A stretch of 64,000 bases of DNA from Syntrophobacteraceae bacterium. GTDB lineage: Bacteria > Desulfobacterota > Syntrophobacteria > Syntrophobacterales > Syntrophobacteraceae. Below the pieces are notes generated by a model. It did not search any database, was not told the DNA's origin, and was given only the letters and a program-made list of their open reading frames with translations. Shown piece by piece: positions 1 through 7,935 of this stretch. Position 1 is the first letter of the stretch. The number at the start of each line of letters is the position of its first letter. The DNA lies in assembly GCA_025454175.1 (NCBI GenBank), contig JALOOX010000007.1, positions 1 through 64,000 of the forward strand. The letters run 5' to 3'. The position numbers were made by a program, and so were the translations under genes.

Positions 1-156
1 TCGCGGATCAAGTGGATCGCTTTGGATGTGAGCTCGAGGCCGAATAATCTCATGGCCCCGACTATGACACATATCAGCCACGGGGTTAAGTGTGTCTAAC
101 TGTCAGCCGAAGGGTGGAGAGGGAGTCACCCTCACGCTAATCAACGATGATCCGAA

Positions 157-282
157 ATGTTCATCGGCTGGCTGGAAGAGTACCCTGATTACAGGACCCA
201 GGGGGAGTCGATGGGGGAGCTCGAGGAGAATCTCAAAGATATCCATGAATCCTTGAACCAGGAGCCTCATACCGGGGCATGA
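157..282 (+). pseudogene. Truncated HicB-like antitoxin remnant
   Basis: The 41 residues resemble the middle of a HicB antitoxin: a GWLEEYPDYRTQGES core followed by ELEENLKD, matching GYLEAHPEYMTQGETLDELKENLKD-type sequence in the complete HicB at 9792-9983. An in-frame stop at 148-150 lies directly upstream, so the N-terminal strand of the HicB fold is missing. No hicA follows; the next gene is an unrelated short ORF. It is most likely a dead remnant of a type II toxin-antitoxin module. A very short functional protein is possible but unlikely. Confidence 0.55.
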
Positions 283-285
283 ACC

Positions 286-525
286 ATGGGAAAGAGGGAT
301 TTTGAGGAAGTCAAAAGACAGATAGACAAGCTCAGCCAGTTGGAAAAGCTGAAGCTCTTGGATTACCTTGCGGGAATGTGCCGCCTCGGAGCGCAGAAAC
401 GATCCCACCGCCGCAAGTGGAGTGAGATCCGCGGCACGGCTCCCTACCCGCTCACCCTGGAAGATGCTCAGGACTGGATTTCACGGACAAGGGCCGAATC
501 CGATGCAAACCGGCATCTCGGGTAG
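286..525 (+). CDS. Small hypothetical protein (79 aa)
   Basis: I do not recognise a family. The protein begins with a helical, charged segment (residues 1-30, RQIDKLSQLEKLKLLDYL), then a basic stretch, then a tryptophan-containing tail. It starts 4 bp after the HicB remnant's stop and lies 72 bp upstream of the UPF0175/PIN pair. Its size and position suggest an antitoxin-like or orphan toxin-antitoxin component, but this rests on context only. No good ribosome binding site is visible inside the preceding remnant. Confidence 0.5.
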   Translation: MGKRDFEEVKRQIDKLSQLEKLKLLDYLAGMCRLGAQKRSHRRKWSEIRGTAPYPLTLEDAQDWISRTRAESDANRHLG

Positions 526-597
526 ACGATGTTTTTGATTTGAGGCAACTTTCTCCAACTCCGCAGAGCCAAGAGGAGGACCGAAAGGGGGATAGAA

Positions 598-855
598 ATG
601 GGAACACTGTGTGTAGATTATCCCGAGTCACTACCTGCTGTCCTCAATCTCAGTCCTGAAAGCTTCGAACAAGAGGCCAGACTCGCCCTTGCCGTCAAGC
701 TGTTCGAGATGGGCCGCTTGTCGTCAGGGCAGGCGGCCGGGCTGGCTGGGGTGTCGCGGGCCGAGTTTCTTTTGACTTGCCGCCAATTCGGTGCTGCATC
801 GGTTCAATGGGATGAAAGTGAGCTGCAGGCTGAATTCGAGGATCTGGGCTCATGA
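598..855 (+). CDS. UPF0175 family antitoxin-like protein
   Basis: An 85-aa protein matching the UPF0175 pattern: an ARLALAVKLFEMGRLSSGQAA helix pair followed by the short helix-turn-helix-like segment LAGVSRAEFLLTC. UPF0175 proteins are usually small DNA-binding antitoxins encoded just upstream of DUF3368 PIN-domain proteins, as here, where the stop overlaps the next start by 4 bp (ATGA). A purine-rich stretch (GAAAGGGGG) precedes the start. It looks intact although the partner toxin gene is frameshifted. Confidence 0.8.
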   Translation: MGTLCVDYPESLPAVLNLSPESFEQEARLALAVKLFEMGRLSSGQAAGLAGVSRAEFLLTCRQFGAASVQWDESELQAEFEDLGS

Positions 856-1383
856 CACGCGAAATCGTCTGCAACACGGGTCCACTCATTGCTTTGGCCA
901 TTGTCAACCATCTACAGATTCTCCAGTCGCTGTTTCAAAGGGTACTCATCCCGGAAGCGGTTCACAAGGAAATCCTTCAAGGAGGGGCTTCATCGGCGGG
1001 TCTCTCTGCCTACGGGGAAGTTGACTGGGTGGATGGGAGACCCCTCACCAGTCCGCTTGATCCACTCCTTGGCTCCGTCCTGGATTTTGGAGCCGCTTGA
1101 TCCACTCCTTGGCTCCGTCCTGGATTTTGGAGAGGCTTCGGTCATTCAACTCGCACGACAACTTGGAGTGAAAACCGTACTGCTCGATGAAAGAAAAGCT
1201 CGAAGAGTCGCTCGAAATGTCTACGGACTTCAGGTCATCGGCACCGCCCGCGTCCTCGTCGAAGCCAGGCGGGAGTGCCTTCTCAGATCTGTAAAGCGTA
1301 TCATCCTGCAGATGCGTGAGGGCGGCTACTGGATTCACGAGGATATTGTCAAGTTCGCTCTGCGCGAAGCCGGCAAAGACTGA
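852..1383 (+). pseudogene. Frameshifted DUF3368 PIN-domain toxin gene
   Basis: The reading frame begins MTREIVCNTGPLIALA, with the first PIN-domain aspartate position read as N (CNTGPL), and runs to about residue 82. There a perfect 40-bp tandem duplication (1053-1132) shifts the frame by one and brings a stop at about 1100. Homology resumes one frame over (GEASVIQLARQLG, LLDERKARRVA, GTARVLVEA) and ends at 1383. Removing one 40-bp copy restores a continuous 163-aa DUF3368/VapC-like protein. The conserved acidic residues E (GEASVI) and D (LLDERKAR) are in the second half. It overlaps its UPF0175 antitoxin gene by 4 bp. PIN toxins of this type are metal-dependent RNases, but this allele cannot make the full protein. 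Confidence 0.8.
1053..1132. repeat. Perfect 40-bp tandem duplication
   Basis: Positions 1053-1092 and 1093-1132 are identical 40-bp units beginning CCGCTTGATCC and ending TTTTGGAG. Forty is not divisible by three, so the duplication shifts the reading frame of the surrounding PIN-domain gene. The identity of the copies suggests a recent slippage or recombination event that could revert by loss of one copy. Confidence 0.95.
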
Positions 1384-1432
1384 AGAGCTTGATCAAGTCT
1401 CGCCCACGAGAAGTCCCAATTGGAAGCAAGCC

Positions 1433-1813
1433 ATGATTCCATCCGTCATTGCCAGCCAGGTCCAGCAGGGAGTGAAGGACTTTCTCCGGACCACCTTCCC
1501 CATCGCCACGCCGCACTTTCATCATCTCCTGGATTCCTTGATCGGTAAGGAGAACGGGCTCTTCCTGGGGCAGTATCTTTCCATCCACCTTCCCTTCCGG
1601 CAGGGACTTCTTCCCCGACGTTCCCCTGCAGTTCCCGCCCTACCTGCACCAGGAGCGTGCCTTCCAAAGGCTTTCCGGGGAGCGCCCGCGGTCGACGCTG
1701 GTGGCCACGGGGGAACCGGATCCGTGAAGACGGAGTGCTTCCTTTACCCCATCCTGGACTCGTGCCACCGGCATCGAGGGGAGCCCGGCATCATGGCGAT
1801 CCTCGTCTACCCT
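1433..1813 (+). pseudogene. DEAD/DEAH-box helicase N-terminal fragment
   Basis: The translated fragment reads in one frame through VKDFLRTTFPIATPHFHHLL and LSIHLPFRQG, shifts to FFPDVPLQFPPYLHQERAFQ, then shifts back at the Walker A region. That gives GTGSVKTECFLYPIL and AILVYP. This is the N-terminal and motif I part of a large superfamily 2 helicase of the kind that often carries a C-terminal DUF1998 region. Walker A reads GTGSVKT, with valine in place of the expected glycine. There are at least two frameshifts, and the rest of the protein is missing after about 1813. Such helicases occur in defence islands, but nothing here is functional. Confidence 0.7.
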
Positions 1814-1814
1814 T

Positions 1815-2330
1815 CGCACTTGCTGCAGGTGTGCGGGCGTTGCCTGCTTGGTGAAGCTCGACGCAGCCGGCGCATGAGGCTGTTTCTCAGTCTCCCTGCC
1901 CCCTTCGCTTTCAGGTTGGTTGACGTTGCCGACCATGGCCTGTCCGCCCGGGTAGACATGAACATGTTCGAAGACGACTTTCTGTGGGCCACCTTTTCGA
2001 TACCTTGAGAGCGCCTCCATTTGAGCCACAAAGGTTCGCATGAAACGATCCGCGAAGGACATGTACAGTTTCCGACCATCGCGGGGCTCTCCTTCACGAT
2101 TCGCCGGAAGAAGGCATTTCATGGCCTGGTTGTGAGCAGAGACCATCTGAGCTGCTAGAAGTCCCTCCAGTGCGTCCTGCGGGCCTATGCCTGTCATTGC
2201 GGCAAGCCGATGAGAATGAACGGCGTCATCACGGCGCGCTCGGGCTCTTCGGCCGCCTTCGGGTCCTTGGTTCCGCACCTTCGGGAGCGGAGCTGCCCCG
2301 GCGGTGCAACCCCCATTACGATGTTCTTTT
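1815..2330 (-). pseudogene. Broken gene for an unknown HGT-associated protein
   Basis: On the minus strand, residues TGIGPQDALEGLLAAQMV, QMEALSRYRKGG and VVFEHVHVYPGGQAMVGNV match, as far as I recall, a short uncharacterised protein common in mobile regions of proteobacteria. The N-terminal part (ERAVMTPFI) lies in a different frame from the TGIGPQD part, so the gene is frameshifted. It runs head-on into the end of the helicase remnant. Boundaries are approximate. No function is known to me. Confidence 0.5.
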
Positions 2331-2355
2331 CCGGCTCAGAAAGCTCAGTGATGAA

Positions 2356-4089
2356 TCAGGTAGCTCTCAGCAGGTCGGATTCCTTCCGGATGAGTCTTTC
2401 AAGATCAAAAACCGCCTGCATTCTCGGACTCCCCGCTCCTCCCTTGAGCTGCTCATAACGGGTCGTCGCTTCGGAGACCGCCTTGAGCGCCGAGAGCCTT
2501 TCCTCCTTCGCCCCACCCCTGGCGAAGACACTACTGTAATCCTCCACCGCCTGGTCAATAGTTTTTATATCTTTCCGTTTTCCAAACAAAATCCAACTTT
2601 CGTTAACCCATTCAGCTGGCGAGTAGATATAAGTGAACGATTGATAATCGAGCTTCATGCTTGCTTTTTCATTCTTAATGTATTCTTCCAGGTCTTCCAT
2701 GGATTTTACAATTGGATAGCTCTTAATTTCATAATCTCTGAAATCTGAAATTCTTGAATTATACTCTTCATTGACTTTTGAAATATTTTTGCTGGATCTC
2801 GGATCTAGATTTAAAGATTTTGCGATACTTTTTTCAAATTCACTATTGCACTTTTCACGAATCTTATGCCTAGAATCAGATAATTTATGAGCCAAGACTT
2901 TGAGGGCAAAAAATCTGTCTCGATTACTTGATTTTGCGTTAGTTCTCACTTTGTGATATTTCTCAATGAGATCTCCGATATCTTTTGAGTAGTCTTTGTT
3001 TTTCAGCATCATGATGCTCTGGTTCCATTGAGCCAAAGAGGGAATATGCGACTGGTCCTTCGGCAAGACCATCGAAGCAGGCTTCTTGACCTGCAAGTCG
3101 TCCTTGACGACCCGATCGAATTCATCAATATACGAAGGGGCATCCGTCATGCATGCGATGATCACCTCTCTCATATAAGTATGAGCAACTGCTTTACTTA
3201 TATTGGCATCCTCTATGTCTTCTGCCCAACTCCAGAACGAAATCTTGTAAGAGCTCCCTGCTGTAAATATTGACTTTTTGACAACTACCCAATGAGTATA
3301 TTTGACCAAGTGCTTATTATTTTTATAATCAAAGCTATTTGCTATGAGATCAGGTATTGGCTTCTTTGAATATCCTATGAACTTTCCACTACCATTATAA
3401 TCAAGTTTCATGACTGAATCGAATATTTTCGAGAAATCATTGATTGCGACGATAACGAACGTATCGGAGCTTTTGGCGAACAACTTATTTACTCCGGTAA
3501 CGAAGCGGTCGAACGCATCGGAAGTGTCGGTCTTTAACTTCCGAAATCGTGTAACACCCACGATTTTTTCAAGGATGAATTCGAGACATTTGGTCTGAAG
3601 TGCCAGGTGGCCCTGTGAGAGTAAGTCCTTGATACCTCCAGACTTGGGATCCACAAAAAGCTTTGTGAAATCCACCTGCTCCTTGAATAGATGAGGATCC
3701 ATCTTCTCGGCAATTTGACCGAGGCAGCGACTGACGACAAAATCCAGCTCGAATTCCAGGTTCGGATTTTTTGCCAGCTCAACGTGTGAGGAGCCCTTGG
3801 TCAGATTGGTTCGAAACATGGACTGCAGCTTGGCCCTGTCGAGCCTGATGGTCATCCCCTCGGCTGTGGTGAACTGATTCGTCTCGAAGATGGATTTCAA
3901 CAAAGCCACAAAACGCTCCGGCTCAATCTCGAGCAGGGCTCTCAGGACAGACGCCATCCCGCACACGCCGAACGTCGACTGGTTGACCAGCTTCGGGGTC
4001 TGGATCAGCTTTTCAGCTCGCGCCTTGTATTCCTTGGCCATGGTGATCAGCTTCAGTGCATCCAGGGCACTTTGTTGCTTACCGGGCAT
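2356..4089 (-). CDS. Orphan 577-aa protein, possible papain-like Cys/His pair
   Basis: The start (MPGKQQSALD) was chosen because GGAGGG sits 5 nt upstream. The longer upstream extension is antisense to a transposase remnant and has no family character. The N-terminal NQSTFGVCGMASVLRALL (Cys43) resembles the catalytic Cys helix of C39/papain-like peptidases, and THWVVV (His266) followed by a YKISFWSW strand resembles the catalytic His region. The rest is Lys/Asp/Ser-rich with no recognised domain. The DNA at about 2540-3600 is clearly more AT-rich than its surroundings, suggesting recent transfer. No immunity, secretion or partner gene adjoins it. The protease-like assignment is an inference from two short motifs; a toxin/effector role is only a possibility. 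Confidence 0.6.
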   Translation of the reverse strand: MPGKQQSALDALKLITMAKEYKARAEKLIQTPKLVNQSTFGVCGMASVLRALLEIEPERFVALLKSIFETNQFTTAEGMTIRLDRAKLQSMFRTNLTKGSSHVELAKNPNLEFELDFVVSRCLGQIAEKMDPHLFKEQVDFTKLFVDPKSGGIKDLLSQGHLALQTKCLEFILEKIVGVTRFRKLKTDTSDAFDRFVTGVNKLFAKSSDTFVIVAINDFSKIFDSVMKLDYNGSGKFIGYSKKPIPDLIANSFDYKNNKHLVKYTHWVVVKKSIFTAGSSYKISFWSWAEDIEDANISKAVAHTYMREVIIACMTDAPSYIDEFDRVVKDDLQVKKPASMVLPKDQSHIPSLAQWNQSIMMLKNKDYSKDIGDLIEKYHKVRTNAKSSNRDRFFALKVLAHKLSDSRHKIREKCNSEFEKSIAKSLNLDPRSSKNISKVNEEYNSRISDFRDYEIKSYPIVKSMEDLEEYIKNEKASMKLDYQSFTYIYSPAEWVNESWILFGKRKDIKTIDQAVEDYSSVFARGGAKEERLSALKAVSEATTRYEQLKGGAGSPRMQAVFDLERLIRKESDLLRAT

Positions 4090-4319
4090 CTGATCCCTCC
4101 TTCGTTCCTCGCATTTCAGGCTGCATGGACAATGTCGGAATTTCAACGGTCCGAACCGTCCCGCGAATGGGTTCAACTGGCAACCGCGCGGCGTCAAACC
4201 CGGCTCGTCCCATTGCGGGGATTGCCATTCGAGCGCACAGGCTTTCAAGTGCATGGCTCTATTAGCAATTCTCAATCCATTTTTCGGTTCATCATCGCAA
4301 CAAGCATGATCCGCAGCTC

Positions 4320-4482
4320 GACGCAATGTGCTCCCATCCACCACGCTTGGAAGCCAGATCGAGAAAGTCCGGGAGCGCTTTGCCATCAAAGCGGGTTGTT
4401 CTGGCGGGCGACCGGGACATGGTCACCGAGGCTCAGCTTCGAAAGGGTGATATCTTCAGCCGTCGAGATTGTTGCGAAATAA
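4320..4482 (+). pseudogene. IS4/IS1634-type transposase fragment
   Basis: A segment reading LGSQIEKVRERFAIK in one frame and RVVLAGDRDMVTEAQLRKG in another matches the DDE core of IS4-superfamily (IS1634-like) transposases, where VLAGDRDM holds the second catalytic aspartate. The two pieces are in different frames and both flanks are missing. It is an inactive remnant lying between the low-GC orphan gene and a truncated exported protein. Confidence 0.55.
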
Positions 4483-4629
4483 GGGAGGGTGATGAAGAGC
4501 CTTCAGGAAACGTTCATTACCACCAACAGGCAGAGGTTCGGCCTCAGGCGCGGAAGCGGCCCCCTCACTGGGACTGAAGGTGAACATCGCGATCACCATG
4601 GTCAGCACGAGTCTACGGATGCTGGGCAT
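4456..4629 (-). CDS. Truncated exported protein (57 aa)
   Basis: Not recognised. The start has an AAGGATGAGG ribosome-binding site. The first residues (MPSIRRLVLTMVIAMFTFSP) form a clear signal peptide: basic n-region, hydrophobic core, then a possible SEGAASA cleavage region. After about 30 mature residues the frame runs into the transposase remnant and stops. This looks like the 5' end of a secreted-protein gene cut off by an insertion event, rather than a complete gene. Confidence 0.4.
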   Translation of the reverse strand: MPSIRRLVLTMVIAMFTFSPSEGAASAPEAEPLPVGGNERFLKALHHPPLFRNNLDG

Positions 4630-4724
4630 GCCTCATCCTTTCCGTACCCTCGCAGAGCCATCGAGTTACAGCAATCCGGCGGCGTATCCCGTCAGAACGG
4701 AAATGAGCCAGGGCTCTCCCGATG

Positions 4725-4840
4725 CTGTTGACTTAAGCCCATGATTCGCTCTGGTCGTCATTCCGGCGAAAGCCGGAATCCAGCGTTCCATGCGGATTCC
4801 CTGGACCCCGGCTTTCGCCGGGGTGACGTTAAGTCAACAG
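4725..4840. mobile_element. MITE-like palindromic element
   Basis: The 116-bp element is bounded by perfect 12-bp inverted repeats, CTGTTGACTTAA (4725-4736) and its complement (4829-4840). Inside are two nested palindromes: TCATTCCGGCGAAAGCCGGA at about 4759 and CCCCGGCTTTCGCCGGGG at about 4806. It has no coding capacity. This layout fits a miniature inverted-repeat element or extragenic palindrome. No convincing target-site duplication is visible. Confidence 0.7.
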
Positions 4841-4899
4841 TATTGCGGGACTCTCCGCCGGGCCGGTCGACTTCAAGGCGATCCAGCAGATGGGAAAGG

Positions 4900-6435
4900 T
4901 CAGTTGGCCTGCTTCTTCTGGGAGGTCGCCAGGCTCCGCTCCTGGGTGCAGATGGTGAGGAGCTTGCCTGGAACCAGTTTTTGGTTGCGCGACAGTTGAT
5001 TGACAGAGGCCAGCGCCTCCACCGAGACTCCGAAGCGCTGGGCGACGGAGGGCAGGGTGTCTCCCTGCCGAATGGCATACCAGAAGGTTTTGCCGGATTT
5101 CTGGCCCGGCCGTGCAGTCTCGTTCTTCCTTGCACTGGAAGAGCCAATGCCGGCTGGATTGTCTTTCCTGGCGACCTTGCCATCTTTCGTCGGTTTGCCG
5201 CCCTTGGCACCGGGGGCGGCCTTCGAAGCGACGGATGTATCTGCCTTGGAGGCGGCTATCTGGGCTGCCGGCCTGCCCTTGCGGGAATCCTTCACGGCAA
5301 CCGGTCCAGCAGCTTTGCCGCTTGAAGGCCTGGCGGCAGGGGCTCGAGTCGCGCGCTGACTCCGGGGAGAAGTTGACACCGGCTTCTCCTCGGGCGGGGG
5401 GGGCTCGCTCAACACCGCCAGAATGGTCTCCTTGAGCCCGTTGGGAACACTCAAATCATAGCAGGCGACGCCGGGAGGCGTGGTCGGTGAGCAGAGCTCC
5501 GGATTGTGATCCTGGAGGACGGATTCCTCGACACCGATCTTCTTTCCGAGCCAGGCGAGCTTCACCCCTCCCGGGACCGGGACGGTTTCATGACGGGGTG
5601 TGTCCGGCTTTGGTGAAAAATGGAACCCATATTGCGGCACATTGCGGCTGATTCGGGCGGCTGCAAAAAACTTGGGAACATAATCCTGGGTCTCGAGCGG
5701 GAGAAGTCCAGCATCCCGGAGCTCCCAGAACGTGCTGTAGCCGCTCTCATCCAGGGTTCTCTGCACCCGGTTCTCTCCGCAGTTATACGCCGCCAGGGCC
5801 AGATCCCACGAACCGAACTGATCATACAGGACGGAAAGGTAGGCAGCCGCTGCCTGCGCAGCTTTGAAGGGATGGCGTCTTTCGTCCACCCACTTGTTCT
5901 GCTCGAGTCCGAATCGCTCTCCCGTGGAAGCGATGAACTGCCACATGCCGACGGCATCGGCCCTGGATCGGGCCGTGGGAGTGAACCCACTTTCCACCAG
6001 CGCCACGTAAACCAGGTCGCTCGGCAATCCCTGGTCGGTGAAGATCCGCTGCACCGGGAGCACATAGGGCTCCGCTCGCCTCAGAAGGGTCTGGAAGGAC
6101 TGGTGCTTCTTCTCCGCATAATAAGCTGTCCAGGTATCGATGGAGGGATGGTCGGGAATGACCAGCTCCGACTTGGAGCCGCCGGAAGCGCCTTTGCGCA
6201 TTCCGGCCCGAAGCCCTTCCCCCTGCAGGCTGCCGGCCTCGTCTTTCGAAGCGTGCGCGGAGAGCGAGGCAGATGTCTGACGGGAAGAGAAGGTGGAGCA
6301 CCCCGCAAGCAGGGCAAGAGCCACGAGAACCATCAGCAATCCGGCGATTCTCGGGATTCCAGCGGGTTGAATTGACTGATGGAGTGCGGACTGAGGTCGG
6401 AAGGACTTGCCAGACATAAAACAGGAGTCAATCAT
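4900..6435 (-). CDS. mltD: Membrane-bound lytic murein transglycosylase D
   Basis: A 511-aa lipoprotein that cleaves the MurNAc-GlcNAc bond of peptidoglycan with 1,6-anhydro product formation. The start MIDSCF has a G-rich ribosome-binding site (GGGGG). A hydrophobic segment ends in the lipobox LLAGC (Cys46). The SLT domain spans about residues 105-270, with catalytic Glu148 in ALVESGF, followed by GMWQFI and AAYNCG motifs. A low-complexity Pro/Ala/Lys linker (about 360-440) leads to one C-terminal LysM (about 449-495, YAIRQGDTLPSVAQRFGV). One LysM is fewer than the two of E. coli MltD. It is monocistronic by context, with the MITE-like element downstream. Confidence 0.9.
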   Translation of the reverse strand: MIDSCFMSGKSFRPQSALHQSIQPAGIPRIAGLLMVLVALALLAGCSTFSSRQTSASLSAHASKDEAGSLQGEGLRAGMRKGASGGSKSELVIPDHPSIDTWTAYYAEKKHQSFQTLLRRAEPYVLPVQRIFTDQGLPSDLVYVALVESGFTPTARSRADAVGMWQFIASTGERFGLEQNKWVDERRHPFKAAQAAAAYLSVLYDQFGSWDLALAAYNCGENRVQRTLDESGYSTFWELRDAGLLPLETQDYVPKFFAAARISRNVPQYGFHFSPKPDTPRHETVPVPGGVKLAWLGKKIGVEESVLQDHNPELCSPTTPPGVACYDLSVPNGLKETILAVLSEPPPPEEKPVSTSPRSQRATRAPAARPSSGKAAGPVAVKDSRKGRPAAQIAASKADTSVASKAAPGAKGGKPTKDGKVARKDNPAGIGSSSARKNETARPGQKSGKTFWYAIRQGDTLPSVAQRFGVSVEALASVNQLSRNQKLVPGKLLTICTQERSLATSQKKQAN

Positions 6436-6916
6436 CGGCCCCCTTTCATGCTTCTGTTCATGTGAGCCAAACCACCATGGACCGGCCTTAATTCCCTTCG
6501 GGAACCGCCCCCGGGCAGGGAAGCCGCCGCTCCGGCCGAGCCACCCCGGACTCCGGGTCCAGGCTCTCTCCATCGATGCCGCCCGCGAGGTCCGCTCCCA
6601 CGTCTCCTAGCGCATCGATCCTCTTTGTGCAAGCCTTATCGCTGTCGCGGCCTGCATCGCGCCTGCCGCATTCCTGCTCAGGATTTTCATATCCATTGGT
6701 TATTATTAATATTAGTGCTCTGATGACTTTTTGAGGCGCGGCTTCTTGAGGTGGACATCGGCGGCCTTCGTCGGAGGTGCGCAAAACCTTGCCGTCCGCA
6801 AGACTACCCGGTATGGTATCTGTTGAGTTCTCGATCAACTTCTGGAGACGATGAGGGTCCTGGCCCCGGGGAGAATCGGGGCCTCCGGTGGACCCATGGC
6901 GACGGGGGGCTCATGC
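6436..6916. other. Intergenic region between mltD and crcB
   Basis: About 480 bp between divergent genes. An AT-rich patch (about 6698-6720, TTATTATTAATATTAG) could contain promoter elements for crcB. I looked for a fluoride riboswitch (CrcB motif) before 6917 and found no convincing match to the conserved pseudoknot pieces. No other structure or small gene is supported. Confidence 0.4.
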
Positions 6917-7297
6917 ATGACAAAAATCCTGCTCCTCATGCTCGGCGGCAGCCTCGGGGCCCTGTCACGCTACTCCGCGACCCTCCTCGCCGTGAGGCTT
7001 CTAGGGACCCGGTTTCCCTTCGGAACGCTCGTCGCCAACCTCTCTGGCTGTTTCCTCATCGGGCTATCCTTCGCCCTGGTCGAACGTGGCTTCGCTCCCA
7101 TGAGCCCCACCGCCTATCTTTTTTTCGTGACCGGCTATCTCGGGTCCCTCACGACCTTCTCGACCTTTGCCCTCGAGACCGTGAGCTCCATGGGGGCGGG
7201 AACGCGCCTGGTGCCGGTGATGAATATCCTGTGCAACAATGTCTTCGGTGCAGCCCTTGCGCTGCTCGGCATGTGGATCGGAGGCCTGGACTTTTGA
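6917..7297 (+). CDS. crcB: Fluoride channel CrcB/Fluc, copy 1
   Basis: A 126-aa four-helix inner-membrane protein that exports fluoride as a dual-topology dimer. Family signatures are present: GGSLGALSRY near the N-terminus, FPFGTLVANLSGCFLIG with the conserved Asn, and GYLGSLTTFSTFALE, which carries the polar track and Phe residues lining the pore. The start MTKILLLM was chosen at the family's usual N-terminus, with a GGGGGG stretch 4 nt upstream; the longer extension in the same frame has no membrane character. A second copy lies at 10094-10534 in opposite orientation, and a DUF190 protein lies between. Confidence 0.9.
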   Translation: MTKILLLMLGGSLGALSRYSATLLAVRLLGTRFPFGTLVANLSGCFLIGLSFALVERGFAPMSPTAYLFFVTGYLGSLTTFSTFALETVSSMGAGTRLVPVMNILCNNVFGAALALLGMWIGGLDF

Positions 7298-7647
7298 GGG
7301 GATGACCGCGGAGCTCAATGAGAGGCCCGGGCATCCTCCACCGAGGGCCGGAGCTTGGAGGGAAATGTTCGGAGAAGTGAGGACCACATTGCAGGTTTCA
7401 AACACGTCCTGGGCCCCGAGGCGCCGAGGAGTCCCGACGCACAGGAACCACGAGAGCCGCGCGCCGGTCCGGTTGATGCTTGTCCCGCGGCTCATCCTGA
7501 AAACAACTTGTGGAGCGAAACGATGCAGTCGAAGCTGAACGAGTAAAAAGGGCTGGCACCCAATGTTTCACAACTGAATGAATGTCCTGGACCTGTGTAG
7601 ATGTGTCAATGTGTGACGGGAGTGACTTTTTCAATGGTAGAGCGTCT
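7298..7647. other. Non-coding stretch after crcB
   Basis: About 350 bp with no supported gene, repeat or RNA. Short open frames here lack family resemblance and ribosome-binding sites. Confidence 0.4.
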
Positions 7648-7935
7648 TCAGCCGACAACTTCCCAGTTGGTCTCGAAAGTGGTGTCGTGAAGCGTGTACA
7701 CGTACCCGAGCATATGCCCCACGCCGGGCAGGACATTGTCCGTGACCTTCCAGAAGGAAAGATAGATCGCCGGCAGCATTCTCGGCTTGCCCGTCTCCGG
7801 ATCATCCGAGGTGTGCTGCCAGACTTCGCGTTTCTCCATCACTCGCCAGAGCGTTCCAAACTTCTTGTTTCGGACCGTCTGTCCCACTCGCGGCAGGTTC
7901 TTCTGTCGCATCACGTCGTCATGTGTTTCGATCAT
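7648..7935 (-). CDS. Small hypothetical protein (95 aa)
   Basis: Not assigned to a family. A strong ribosome-binding site (GAGGGGGAAG) precedes ATG at 7935, supporting a real gene. The sequence opens with RVGQTVRNKKFGTLWRVMEKR, a small beta-strand-rich module. It ends with aromatic-rich strands (IYLSFWKV, LGYVYTLHDTTFETNWEVV). No signal peptide, membrane segment or cysteine motif is present. It is isolated, with more than 300 bp on both sides. Confidence 0.65.
   Translation of the reverse strand: MIETHDDVMRQKNLPRVGQTVRNKKFGTLWRVMEKREVWQHTSDDPETGKPRMLPAIYLSFWKVTDNVLPGVGHMLGYVYTLHDTTFETNWEVVG

Noticed and set aside
1316-2008. A 230-aa intact plus-strand protein over the helicase fragment
   Set aside because: Only its internal pieces match a helicase, interrupted by a second frame. 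Its ends are antisense or out-of-frame sequence, so it is a pseudogene fragment rather than a real protein.
2356-4389. Longer 677-aa form of the AT-rich orphan protein
   Set aside because: The extra N-terminal 100 residues are antisense to the transposase remnant, and the strong ribosome-binding site lies before the internal ATG at 4089.
6700-6916. Possible fluoride riboswitch upstream of crcB copy 1
   Set aside because: Pieces such as GGAGACGATGAGGG look suggestive, but the matching downstream strand (CTGATG followed by a complement) is not present, so the pseudoknot cannot be drawn.
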